The notes under the pieces: model-generated | Database searches by the model: none | What the model was told of the DNA's origin: nothing | The model's input: the letters and a program-made list of their open reading frames with translations, nothing else | Made by a program: the position numbers and the translations under genes | Assembly: GCF_030463565.1 (NCBI RefSeq) | Contig: NC_134646.1 | Coordinates: 44,263,240 to 44,327,239 of the forward strand | Length of the DNA: 64,000 bases | From: Pelecanus crispus | Taxonomy: Eukaryota > Chordata > Aves > Pelecaniformes > Pelecanidae | Direction: 5' to 3' | Part shown: one piece after another, positions 1-16,700 of the stretch | Position numbering within the stretch: the first letter of the stretch is position 1 | How the letters are laid out: every line of letters starts with the position of its first letter

Positions 1-3000
1 AAAAACTGGAGTTTCTAGTTAAAATACAGAAAACCAGACTCTATTAACATGTAGATATCGGCCTATATAGAAATACAGCATTTCAGTTAAAAAGATGTGA
101 AAAAGCATTTATCAATGCATTTGAAATGAATATCATTTACATAGTGTCACCAAGCTGTCTGCAGTCTCTTCAAAAATATCTAATTTGGAGAGGCCCCTGC
201 ACTTGGCAAGCTATCCAATGAAGACGATAAACCAATCCAGATAATGGACAGCTGATGTACAAGTGTAGGGAGTGTGCAAATGTGCTAGTCCATCCATGAT
301 GGGAGGCTAAGCAAAAAGAAACACATTATTTAAGGCAGAGATGTATCATATGTGACTTTTTTGAATTGAACAAACAAAAGGACATAACATTCACAGACCC
401 ATATATGACTGAGGACACTTCTTTCACTTGCATCTTGGGAATTACAGCTTTACTTGTTCTGTTGATGCTGTTCTGCAAAAGAAATCTGCTTCAGCCTATT
501 GATTAGTTCATCCTGCACCAATCTGCGAGTAGTTAATTGTACATCTGCATAACTAAAATTGAATTATACAGATAAGTGTGAGTGATCCTGCCCCAAAATG
601 GGCAACTGAAAAAAAATTACGATCCTCTGATTTATTTTAAAACGTGAGCAAACAAAACAAAATCCAAACAGTAAAACCAAACACAACAAAGGTATTTAAA
701 GGGAATGCTACCATGGGGAAAGGAAGCAAGAAGATAAATCTTCAGTGGAATATTGATTTTTATACACAAAGGAGAGATCACACAGGGTAAAGGATATTTA
801 ACCAAGAAGATGACAGCAGAAAAGAAATGCATTTCCACCAATCCCTTAAGGAAGCCTCAGTCACCTAAGCAGAACCGTAAAAAGGACTAGAAGTATCTTC
901 CATGATAAAAGGTATCCTGAGAGAAGGGCTGGCCAATATTTTTCATATTTTTGTGATGATTTACTTGGGGGTTGAAGGTGAAAATCCATTGGTTTTAGGA
1001 ATCTCCTTTTTCTCCACTTGAGTATGTTTAAAAACAAATGAACACATGATTAAATGAGTTAGAATTTAATATACTTTGAAGATAAATCTCCTCTGGATGT
1101 TTTGAGTGAGGAGAAAAAATTTCCATTTAAATCCTCTTAAATTTCTTTCTATTTTTTACTGTCTTTTCCTGAGGCTGTTTTCTCTGCACGTATTAGACAG
1201 AAGGATAATGAAGCATTTTAAAGAGGCAGGATCCATGCTTGTCTCCTTAGAAGGGAGCTTCTTTTTCTGGCAGATACTTGTTTTTAATCCTGCTTTCTGA
1301 ATAAGGTAGTATTCACCAGCAGGAAGGAGTTAAAGGATACTGAAACAACTCAAGAGCTATCTGTCTGTCAGGGCTAATCTTGAGGTAGAAGCAATAAGAG
1401 GCTTCAGAAAGAGGAAAGTGGTGGCAGCATTTATTTTGCATCTCTGTAATTATCAGTTCAGAATGCCTGGGCCTCACCCATTAATATAAGTGGTTTATTG
1501 GGTGGTATAATCAAAACCTGTGCAAGAGAAGACAGAGATATTTCAGAAAGACCAGCTTGGGCGTCTCAAATGGGAGCTCCCAAACTCCGTGGCTCCACGA
1601 CAGGACAGGGTGGCAGTCTGTGGTTGGCCTCTGATGCATAGCTAATTAGCCCTGAAAATAACTTCAAAAATAGTAGACGAAGGAGACAAGGCTCTTTCTG
1701 GTAACTCTTGTAGTATTTCCATGCCTACAATGCTTGCCCACATAGGAAAGGTCTAGTTAAGTTAAGAGAACCTGTTCTCAAAATGGAAAGTGGTTATAGA
1801 ACGGTAAATTGATTTGATACTTATGCTACATTTCTACTCAATCATAAGCAAGGTTTCACATGTATTCTTCATGCTATACAAGGCTGACTGTTAATTTTTC
1901 TCATTCTTGCCTCATCTGCCTGTGGTATGAAATAGCTTCTCGTTACATAACTTGGGTGTCCTTGTCTGTCACATTTGTTTGCTGCCCTACATTCTGATTT
2001 TGAAAAAGGAATTGGTAACTTAGCTTCAGTTTATGTTACTGTCTTTGACCAATTTACAGACTTATCCATGATAGCATGGATTCAAGAGTCAGCCCTTACT
2101 GTAAGAGTAGAATGACTCAGTTTGGGCCTGAGAGTCAGAGCGCTAAATACAGTACCTAGCATTAGAGCCTGGTACAGCTGGGAAAAAAACCCAAACATTT
2201 TGGGACTTTTGAAAGGTCAGTTTGGAACAGAGGTGCCTGGAGTGCAGAAACACTTGCCCCGACCACTAACTTCACTCTGTTCTCATTTGAGAAGTAGCAC
2301 TGCAGAGCTGGTGGGGAAGAGAAAAGTGCAGGAAGGTAAGATGGGGAGAGGAAGAGATGGAAGAAATGGACACTGAAAAGGAACTATTCTCAAGTCTCTT
2401 AGCTGGTTATTCCAGGCACTGGTGCAGGATGTGGGCTAGAAAACATCCTGTCCTGTGGGAAAGTGGTGTTACAGCACTGCAAATATCTGGGGTACCAGCC
2501 CAGATATGCACTGGCTTTCCCTGGCTCCAGTCTTAGCAGGACAGCCGAGACCCCCCACTGTCCCCATCTTTGTGGAGATACTACCCACCAGCAGCTTTTA
2601 GTTTTGGAATGCCTCTGTAGTGCTGATGTAAGGCAGTCTCCTCCACGTGATAAAATATCTTTTCTTCGTAAGAAGCACTGGGGCTGGGGAGAGCCTGTTT
2701 TCACAGTGTTGAGGAGCATAGCTCAGTGGAACCAGCTGCTTGGTGGTACCCTGCCTTCCTGAAAAATGCTCCCAGCAAAGCTGTTGGAGGAGTTCAGCAT
2801 GCTGGATGGGAGCATCCTGAAGTCATGCTGTTCTATATGAAAAAAAAGTCACAGCCTATCAAACTGCTCCAGTTGCAAGACAGGGTCCCATGCTGAGACA
2901 ACAAAATAGCATACGGCTCTAGACATACGTATTCCATTTTTATGATTAGTTTGTGACCCCTTCACTATATGTCACAGATATTTTTTAGATAAATTGTGGA

Positions 3001-3408
3001 TGTCTCTCAGCCCCATTAACTCAACTGAAACTGTTGAATAAAAATGCTTCTGAAAATATTTTTCAAAATTGGAGCACTCTTTCAAACAGCGGAGTTAAAA
3101 CATGAAATAAATAGCTGTTGTGTTCCTGCTATTGGCTATGTTTTTCAACCTAGAACAGGCAGCTGGCAGGAGCAAATCTTTCATGTGTGAAAGGGCAAGT
3201 CCCCCCCACTCCATCTCTGTCAGTGACTGCCACTGGCTGCTAGTTGTGTAGCACCAGCAGAGCCAGGACAAGGTATTACAGTGTCTGCTTCAACTAAGTC
3301 CTGCTGAAGACTGTTAGGGAGTGATATAGTCCAGCTGCTGTGGGACAGGAAAGCCATGTCACCTCATCCTTTTAGGGTGGATGAAGGAATGGGTGTGGGT
3401 ATGGGAAC
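1..3408. other. Intergenic DNA, no gene recognised
   Basis: AT-rich sequence downstream of the MFAP3L 3' end. The short open frames here (for example around 2.1-2.8 kb) overlap each other on both strands, have no domain I recognise and are not flanked by convincing splice signals. No repeat family was recognised up to the LTR at 3414. Confidence 0.6.
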
Positions 3409-4010
3409 CCACATGTCCTGGTTTTGGCTGGGATAGAGTTAATTTTCTTCCTAGTAGCAGGCATAGTGCTGTGTTTTGGATATAGTAGGAGAAGAATGCT
3501 GATAACACACTGATGTTTTTAGTTGTTGCTAAGTACTGCTTATGCTAGTCAAGGACTTTTCAGCTTCCCATGCTCTGCCAGGTGCACAAGAAACTGTGTG
3601 GGAGGGGGCACAGCCAGAATAGTTGATCCAACCTGACCAAAGGGCTATTCCATACCATATGACGTCATGCTCAGTATATAAACTGGGGGGGGGGGTTAGC
3701 TGGGGGGCAGCAATCGCTGCTCGGGAGCTGTCTGGGTATTGGTCGGTGGGTGGTGAGCAATTGCATTGTGCACCACTTGCTTTGTATGTTGTTGTTGTTG
3801 TTGTTGTTGTTGTTATTATTATTATTATACTGTTATTATTATCATTACTATTTTACTTTATTTCAATTATTAAACTGTTCTTATCTCAACCCAGGAGTGT
3901 TTCTCACTCTTACTCCTCCAATTCTCTCCCCCATCCCATCAGGGTAGGGGGAGTGAGCGAGCGGCTGCGTGGTGCTTAGTTGCTGGCTGGGGCTAAACCA
4001 CGACACCACA
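3409..4010 (+). mobile_element. Solo LTR of an endogenous retrovirus (ERVL-like) with 5-bp target duplication
   Basis: The element spans 3414-4005. It starts TGTCCTGG and ends CCACGACA, a near-perfect inverted terminal pair, and is flanked on both sides by the same 5 bp, CCACA (3409-3413 and 4006-4010). Inside are a palindromic CRE-type site TGACGTCA (3660-3667), a TATA box TATATAAA (3675-3682), a G-run, a GTT/ATT microsatellite (about 3788-3829) and an ATTAAA polyadenylation signal (3869-3874), in the order expected of U3-R-U5. No internal retroviral genes adjoin it, so it is a solo LTR left by recombination. It closely resembles, from memory, an LTR family common in passerines and other Neoaves. 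The 5-bp duplication fits ERVL-type elements, but the class is inferred. It is oriented opposite to MFAP3L and lies just beyond the proposed 3' end of that gene. Confidence 0.93.
3788..3829 (+). repeat. GTT/ATT trinucleotide microsatellite inside the LTR
   Basis: About nine GTT units pass directly into several ATT units. It sits between the TATA box and the polyadenylation signal of the solo LTR and is probably length-variable between individuals. Confidence 0.85.
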
Positions 4011-4449
4011 CTTCTATTTTTGTCTTGCTACTAGGGTGCCTCTGGTAGAAGAGACACTTTGTTGGCCCCAACTCTGAAACAGCAGCAAGACTTTTTGCAA
4101 GGCCCCATGACAGGGCTCAGAGGGGAAACAGCTGACAAAAAAGTCCTTTGGATTATATGCAGAAGTGCTGACGTGCTTCCAAAGAGAAGATGCTATATAC
4201 ATGAGCAATCTAGGCTATTGATAACACCACCTATTAACAACTGGGTCTATATTCTGAATAATGACAACAGCTCCCTTTCAGAGCTTTATTAAAACCTCCT
4301 TTCTAGGTTAATAACTGTTTCTTCTGATCAAAGTTTCTGGAATATTAGCAGATGTACAATGAAAGACATAGTTTACTTCCACTTGAACTGGAGCCATGGC
4401 ATACTCTTACTAGGAAACGCATCATCTTGTTGAGTGTGTACAAACCCGG
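4011..4449. other. Short unassigned interval between the LTR and the MFAP3L 3' end
   Basis: No coding or repeat feature recognised. The downstream element of the proposed MFAP3L polyadenylation site may fall within its right-hand end. Confidence 0.4.
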
Positions 4450-4467
4450 CATACTCTGTGCAAATTC

Positions 4468-4473
4468 TTTATT
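4468..4473 (-). terminator. Candidate distal polyadenylation signal AATAAA of MFAP3L
   Basis: The plus strand reads TTTATT, so the transcript reads AATAAA. About 20-30 nt further along the minus strand is a T/G-containing stretch (GGGTTTGTACACAC) that could serve as the downstream element. The next feature beyond is the solo LTR on the opposite strand. Confidence 0.4.
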
Positions 4474-7400
4474 GAAACAATGATCAATTTACAAGCTAGA
4501 TCACATTTCATTTTGCCACTTCAGCATGAACTGGTCTCTGTGGTTTACGGCTGTGAACTATAAAATCATAACAGTTGTTTAAATCAAAATACAGTAACTG
4601 CTTCTCAAAAGAACACATTCATATTTGTCTTGCATTTCTTGTAAAATCAAAAAGGATTTCATAATAAATGAAATATAACTTAAGATACTTTAGTGCAAGC
4701 ATTTCCTTTGCATCTAAGAAGCTTTAAGTTGTCCCACCAAGTATGGCATACTTAGGAGGCCAACTCCTAAAATAGCATGCTGCCAAGATATTCCATGAGA
4801 ACTTTTTAAATTTGACACTGTTAACACTTTCCAGAATTAGTTGATCTGAACCAAATTGAATGTCAGAAAGCCCTGGTTATATGTTACAGTACTTTTGTCA
4901 AAAGGTAACTGCAAATCGAGGAACTGACTTAGTATGTACATTAGAATAAAAGAGGCACCGACTTAAAAAAAATCAACATCTGCCTGTATATGCCATTCTG
5001 CAAGTCTTACGATTATACAGTAATTTTTAAGCACAGGAGCAAACTGCTATGCCTCACCTAATACCAATAAACCTGCATAAAAATGCTGATCTATGGGTTC
5101 TTTTCAATTTTTCAAATGACAATCTCAAAAAATGACTAAGGGTAGGTTTCATCACAAGCATACTCAAATCAGAGAACAAAAAAGGATCAACAGTAAACAA
5201 ATGCTGCTTAAAAAGAAAATGTTGAGTAAGTAGATAGTGAGTACTGTGTTCAAGTGGTCTGATTAATACGGTCTTACATTTAGTGCAAAAAGAATAGTAA
5301 GTGTAAAATTCAAATCCAGCACTGATTTCTTGTGCTGCAGAAATCTAGTCATGTTTCATAAAGTTTTGGCAAAAATATTTTAAAATAGTGTAAATGTATC
5401 TTGCAAATCTCTTTTCCTTTCTAAGCCTGGCTTGGTGTTCCTTATGCTTTTAGAATGCAAATTCAGTTGGACCGGAGTTTCCAGATTCTGAATGTTTTAA
5501 GAGCCATTAGTGTTTGGTGATATAATAAATAGAACAATGTAACAAAAGGCGTGCATAGTCCAGTGATGGGAACGGATCACTCTAATGTCCCTGAAGTGCT
5601 TAAGGTGCATGAAAATACAAAACAATGCAAATGTTAATGTTTCCTTAGAGCCCTCATTAATTTTATGTTTGTTAATTGTGTTCTCACACCATAAAACAGC
5701 CATTCCCTAAGAAATACTGCAAGACAGAATTATTTACTTTATAATAGCACAGCCAGAAAGTTTGGAACAGGAAAGATGGGTTTGGATCTCGCTTCCCATC
5801 TACGTCCCACAAAGGCAGTGCCTGAAAGCATGTAAAAAGCTTTATGCTTACAGGTGTTATATAATGGATGCATAAAGATACCGAGCAGCATGCATGAAAA
5901 CAGAAAAAAATACATAAGCCAGAACCATTACAATCTGTATTTTCTTCAGATACAGTGCTGTTCTGTTTTTATTCTGATAATACCACAAAGCTCAATGTCC
6001 AAAGTCTTTATAGCAGACTGGCTGGACCAGTCCTACCTGTGAACTCTCAGTTCCGCGTGAGTCCAGCTCCAGCAAAGTCAAGGTTCCCTTTGACCTTGCG
6101 ACATCAGGAATTCAGCATTGCACCTACTACGTGCATCTAATCCAAGTAACTGTTGCTCATATGTGGTTTGCAATGTACGTTTGTGTGTACTTCAAATACA
6201 TGCTCTTTGTGGGCAACCTCTGGAAAAAACCCACAATCTCTGTCTTCAAGGAAGTTTACGCAGAGATACTGAAGAAAACCATGGGGGTTGTTTGCTGTCA
6301 AATGTTTCTCAATAAATATATACCAAACAGGCTGGAGGACAGCCTGAGGGCAGCAGTCAGGATCAGAACTGCCTGGTACCAATCACCATGTGAATACATG
6401 AAGGGGTCTGGTCTCTACTGTAAAAAGTTAATAATTAAAAACCAAAATACTGTATTTTAATAAATAATTTTGAAACATTATTTTTTAAAAATTTTAAAGT
6501 GTAACTTAAACATTATTTTTATGCTTTCAAGGAGAACATCCTTGCTCATCTGTGCAATCTTAGTTGGGCACCAGACAGGTAACTTTAGAATGCATGAGCA
6601 TTGTTTGTAAATGCTGGACAGGCAGAAAAATCAAGATGCCTCTTTTCAGGATGTTAAGGTGAATTAAAAGAATTTAGTGCAATTCTTGCTTTTGTTTCTG
6701 CCTTCTTCCTTTTTCATACTAGAAGCAAATTAAGTGACTTGAAAAATTGATGTGAACACTAAACACAAATGTACTTTGGACTCAGACAAGAAGTTAACAG
6801 TTTGCATCAGTAGTATTTTCAATCACACTGGTCAGAAGTGAGGTTCTTTATGGTATTCTCTTAATCTACCCTGTATTCTAGATTTATATTGCTTCACTGG
6901 AACGAAAGTATTTCCAGCCACATTCCTAAAGGGACTTTGCCCTTGCATGTTTCCTTTTGGGCATGTGCAAATGCATTTTGTATAGATGCCGGCCACTGTG
7001 GTGAGCACAAATGTTAGGCAACTAAATGCTGTCATTTTTACAAGTTGGTCACAAAAAGTCTGTTATTAAACAGATATTTTTTTCAATAACCATAAAAGGT
7101 AAATATGGAGCCTTCTCTGCATGACCTGCATAAGTCATGGGGTGTTCCTGTATTACACTGCTAGTGAAGCTCTGCACTTCAACATGAAGATGTTGACATA
7201 AAACCTCAGTTCATTATCAAGGGTTTTTTTAGATAGCTGCAACATTGACTTTGTTTGGTCTCAATTACCCGTGCAGTTAATATGCCTGATTGCCTCCAAC
7301 AGACACCTTATGTAGATGTGGCTACTTCAATAAAATGTCCAGCCAGCCATCCATGCCTCATCTCCCCATAGATCCAAGCGACTTCTTTTTTTGCAATATA

Positions 7401-8409
7401 CTTGATTCCAGATTTATTTTGGGTATCTATACTTACACTATAGTCCTTCTTAAAAACTATAAGGTGATAGTTTGTTCATTAGTTCCAAATTAAATGTGTC
7501 AGGTAATTAAGTAATATGCTATTAATCCTACACAAACTCCCCCTTATAAGTGCTTTCTTTCCAGACTCACTCTGGAGAAGGTCCTTTTTATTGTCTGTCT
7601 GCAATAGAAATTATCACTTCCCTTCCACTCCTGGCATTTCCTGGCATAAATGTTGATCCTTTTTAATGCAACAATCACTGTGATTATTAAAGCTTTACTG
7701 GGATAGAGTCACATGTACTCAAGCAGTGAACACCCTACATAGGTAGGAGGTTCTTAAAATACCAAAGCGACCAAAGCAATTATAACACAGTAAACAGTTT
7801 GTGTGATCATCATTGTAATTTCTCAGGACACTTGATTTTTTTTTTTTTTTTTTTTAGTTTAGATATAACACTCAAACTTACGCTTATAGATGAATTTAGG
7901 CTTGATCTTCAGAATATGAATCTGCACAAAACTGAGAATCCCAATAAAAGGGTCTTCTGCCATTTCAGCCTTGTCATCAGGTAATTACTGGCATTTGCAG
8001 GACTGTTAAGGAACCTGTGTATCTTCTGGTAAGGTAGTGCATACTTACTTCTACCAAATTACTACAAAACAGGACATCTTGCATATTTGCAGCTGTTTTC
8101 CATACAAACTTCTGGCAAAGTAAAAAATGGTCAAATATATGCAAAAGAGACCTGCAAAACTGTTGTGACTCCAACTTTCTGTAAGATGTTTACAGGCTTT
8201 CCCATCTGTAAAGTACACCTCAAAGTTGTTTCTCGATGTGAAAAAAACAATTGTTGGCATCTTCATTCCATGGAAAAGGGAAAACTATTTCCCTTGTGCC
8301 TAAGCAGTGTGGTCTCAAATGAAATGGAAACATTTTAACTTTCTTTAATAGCCCTCTAAATCACAATGCAGCTGAGCAAACAGGCTTTGTAAATGGGATC
8401 TATTAGGAT

Positions 8410-8415
8410 TTTATT
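8410..8415 (-). terminator. Candidate proximal polyadenylation signal AATAAA of MFAP3L
   Basis: The plus strand reads TTTATT about 440 nt past the stop codon. Use of this site would give a short 3' UTR. No strong GT-rich downstream element was noted, so it is a weaker candidate than its position suggests. Confidence 0.25.
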
Positions 8416-8852
8416 TGGCTAGTGGAGTGCTGCCTCTTGGGCAAAATTTCAAATTCACACAATAATATTTGCAAAAATGCAATAGATGGAAATTACGAGA
8501 GTGAAGGAGGAAAATTTTATGGTTTATGTTTAGTAAGTTCAAGTGTCCTACATCAAAGACTACCAATGACTTCCAGGAGGCCACTACAGGTGACTCCAAC
8601 CTAGAAAATGCTGAGGTAAATGTTTCTTGGAAATACTCCTAATCGAAAAGAGCAATTAATATTAATGTAATAGCAATTACTCTGCCATACATCATGGTAA
8701 ACTAAAGTCAAACTGAGAAGAAAGTGCCAAACAATCCACATACATGCTTTTGCTATGATAGTCTCCAGGTAAGGCTTAGCGGCAAGTACAATATGTATTT
8801 TTAAAAGAGCTCCACCTGATTTTCCTGCTATGCATAGATTCAGGAGTAACTA

Positions 8853-13312
<4,460 letters not shown>

Positions 13313-13595
13313 CTTTATTCTCTTCCTCTTGGAGCAGGCGGCCATTGGAATTGTACCATCTGTAATGTGGACTAGGACTACCTTGGACATTGCAGTCAAT
13401 CAAGGCACTACTCCCCTCCTTGACTATGATATGGTCGATGCGGGAGATCACCATAGGCACAGATCCCATGTTCATGTCAGTGCGGTTGAAAGTGCTATTA
13501 GTCACATCCTCAGCAGTCGTCAAAGCTGCTAATAAGATAACAAGGTGTGTGGTAGGCAGAAAGTACAAAAAGTGGTGGCTGTTCAGTATGTTCAT
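13313..13595 (-). CDS. MFAP3L: MFAP3L first coding exon: signal peptide and first half of Ig domain
   Basis: This exon encodes residues 1-94 plus the first base of codon 95. The start is the ATG at 13595-13593. A hydrophobic segment at about residues 8-27 (ending LLAALTTA) is a signal peptide, which directs the Ig domain outside the cell. Sequons N33-S-T and N37-R-T precede the Ig domain. The domain shows the B-strand cysteine C68 in SSALIDCNV and the core tryptophan W80 in HYRWYNSNG. The donor GTAAGAT begins at 13312. Joined to the 863-nt downstream exon it gives 1146 nt, exactly 382 codons including the stop, which supports both boundaries. Confidence 0.95.
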
Positions 13596-13720
13596 TTTCC
13601 TTCAGTGGTACACGCAACTGGCTGGGAACTGGGATCGGTTCTGTTAAACGCAGGCCCTTGACGTGACGAGGTCACAGGAGAGTTCTACTTTGATCCGTGC
13701 AATTTTATGTTTAAAATATC
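13596..13720 (-). other. MFAP3L: 5' UTR portion of MFAP3L exon 2
   Basis: Upstream of the start codon the minus strand has a strong splice acceptor, a T-rich tract ending TTTTATAG, so that exon 2 would start at 13720. This gives 125 nt of 5' UTR in the same exon as the start codon. It implies a separate upstream non-coding first exon. Confidence 0.75.
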
Positions 13721-16700
13721 CTATAAAATAAAAAAATAAGTACAGTGAGGTGGCATGTATAAACAAGCCATTAGATGTACTCTTTTAAAATAGTGACACA
13801 TCCATTAATGCATTTCACAATCATCAGCTCAGTGTCTTGTCTAAATGCTAATGTTATCACAGTCTTTATTCTTACTGGAAAAAGATGCATACATTTTCCT
13901 GACAATAGTGTTGTTCAGAGTGGCAGGCGTGGGAGAAGGCTTTTATCACCTAGACACTTAGCAATAATTTAGCTACAGCAGCAGCAGCTACAGTTTTATG
14001 CCAAAAGTTCTACAGATTTTTCTTTCTTTTTCTTTTTTTTAACATTTGCAAAATCAACAGGAAAAACAAAGGTACAGCACATTAAAGCTGTCACTACCAG
14101 TTCAGTGCTGACTCTGTCACGTGCATGGCCTTAGGTGAATTGTGGAACATGGTGTAAGAAAGAACTGCTCCAGGAAAGGTTTTTGGAGCTGATGTTGGAA
14201 TCCTTAATACACACAGTTTGGTCCAAATACAATAGCACATACAGCAAAACATCTCAGACCATTCACTTCTCTTAAGCTACTGCATTTTTTTAAGTTTTCT
14301 GAAATAAACATAGCGTGGAAGAATATTCTTAAAAGAGGATATTTAGTAGTTGATAAAGTCATTTCAATGTAATTTTTAGATCAGATTTAGAAAGAAAAAT
14401 ACTTGCTACTGGCATAATTATGGATAAGGCTTCTTTGAGATACAAATGAAGTTGGGACTTTTCCATTCCTTATGTGGCACTAAGCATTTTGCCTGGGTAC
14501 TTTTTGCACACTCTCACTACAATATTTTCCCTCAACTAATCATCTACAATGAGCCCTTTCTTAAACAGAGATTTCAGTTTGTAGACAGAGGAGGGAGGGG
14601 GGTTTACAAATGTGCTCTCTATTGGCCTCATTATGCTCCCAGTGAACACAACTGGCATTCACTAGTGACTGAGGGCACAATGTCGGCCTCAAAATGAGCA
14701 CCTTCGAAAATTTCACTCAGAGTCTAAGGGCCACAAATGATGCTAAAATCACATCAGAGGATCTAACTACATTGGTTTTATTCATGTTTTTGCAAGGTAA
14801 ATAATTGAAACTTAGTGAAACTTCTTAGTTAGAGGAATCCACCTGGAATCCAAATATAGGTAACAGTAAGTATCTACCAAACCTTCCCCAAATTAACATT
14901 TTCTTTGCAAAACCGTTTACATTTTATTAAACATCTGGTTGACACTATGGTAATTCATCTACCTTAGCATTGAAAATGACTGCTGACAAGGTTACGTCAG
15001 TTCCATATATATATAGGAAACACTAAAATAAAAACAAACAATCCCCTTCCCTCTTCTTCATTCAAATAGGAAAGAAAACAACATTACTGTCTTTCACTGG
15101 TAATATTTGACTTCTTAGGTTGTTTTCTTCTCCATCCCCTGTTCTCCATAAGGCAATGAACTTGCTTTCATGCAAACAGATACAACTATTATTAAAGGAG
15201 CAAAATAGTTTCCTCCATTTTGAGGATGAATCATTACTAGAAATGACAAACTGTGGTTTTTTGGATAAGCTGCATGCATGGTGTGGATGCCCGTCATGAC
15301 TCCAAGCCTGCCCTCGTTTTTTGCCCTCATCTCTGTCTTTCTAATTATTGAATGTGGAAATATTTGTCTCGAACAGCCAGAATAATTTTTAACTTTAAAT
15401 TAATATGCAAATCTCATTTGTCATATAAAGCTATCTAAACAATGACTTCAGAAATCCATTTCCAATTATGCAAAGCGTGTAGAGCCTGTGCTTTTGAAGT
15501 TCGCTATAGGTACAGCCTGTCTGAATCTGCACTTTGGAAAAAAATCCTTCAATTCTGCCTATTCAGTAACTATATACATCTCATTTCTACTACTCCATTA
15601 ACCTTGGAGACAGCCATTCTTTATGGTTACACATATTCACTCTATAAAATGTTTCTGTACAGTGTTATAGATCTGCATTGCGCCATACAGAAAAGCCAAA
15701 AGACACATCACACTTCCTGGCAAGGGAGCAGGAACAAAGACTGGCTGGATTAAGACAATGGGAAGGGCAAAAGAACAACATAAATTGATTAAGCTTTGTG
15801 TTGCTAATTACTGGCTGTGGCTTGTTATTATTGTATTTGAGCCTACCATATTTTTTTATGGCAGAAAAATCAGTAGCAAACAAAAAAGGTGTTTAGCGTG
15901 GAGAGCAATTTGCATTCCAGAAGGAAATGAAATAGCATCACCCCAATGGGTGAACAGAAAACCTGTAAGGAAGAACTCGCAGTGTATTGGCAGTTGGTGG
16001 CCCACTGAATCCCTACAGCGTGGGGATGCTGCAGATGGATGTTTGGGAAGTGTGTGATGGCAGCAAGAATGTAAGGCGTGCCAATTCTGTACATTTACCT
16101 GTGTTTAACACGGAGTGTATGATAGTGAAAAACGTACCTTTGTTTAGCAATAACAAATGTGACTGCTTCTTAACATGGTCAAAGGGCCAATTACTTGTCT
16201 GAAAACAACAGTGACTCCCTCACTCTGGCACAGAATTGAATCATAAATAGCTGCAGTAAATTTTAAGAAATAGAGCCAAATAATTTATGTCTACTGTGGA
16301 AGATTCATGCCTACTCATGTCACTCCTGGGAATGTATGTCTCTGAAATGAAGAATATTAAGAAAATGCTAAATACCTCTGCAGATGCGTTTGTTTGAAAT
16401 AAATACAGTTTGATGGCTAGTATGAAGAATAACTGGGTAGTAGGTTTAAAGCAGAGTGTTTGGAAATGGTGGCTCCTGTTTTCACGTGCCATCCAGGGAA
16501 GTGGTCGTGATGGACACTTGAGTATGTTCGAGGAGTCAGGAAGAGATCTCTCTGAAGAGCAATGTTTTAAGGTTCAAGTTTAGACAAATGGTCCCAGGGC
16601 AACTACGAAGTGATAGGGAATCTTTTCTTTGGTGTGCATTCTCTGCACTGTTAGCAGGGAACAAAAAAATGGTAGAAACCACAAAGAGGGTTTTCTCAGC

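Larger units (their letters stand above)
4450..8852 (-). other. MFAP3L: Probable long 3' UTR of MFAP3L
   Basis: This is the AT-rich stretch directly after the MFAP3L stop codon on the minus strand. It has no splice-supported exon and no recognised transposon, and contains a run of 20 A on the transcript strand (plus-strand T at 7836-7855). Minus-strand AATAAA hexamers occur at 4468-4473 and, closer to the stop, at 8410-8415, so short and long UTR forms are possible. The distal end is set at the 4468 hexamer, which would give about 4.4 kb. From memory the mammalian gene also has a multi-kilobase 3' UTR. The end is inferred, not proven. Confidence 0.4.

Noticed and set aside
3623-3979. 118-codon open frame within the LTR
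   Set aside because: It is mostly translated microsatellite (poly-Val, Ile and Leu) inside an LTR, which does not code for protein in this family.
16480-16620. Possible degraded CR1 fragment (CCAGGGAAGTGGT)
   Set aside because: Only one short block resembles CR1. The rest cannot be aligned by eye.
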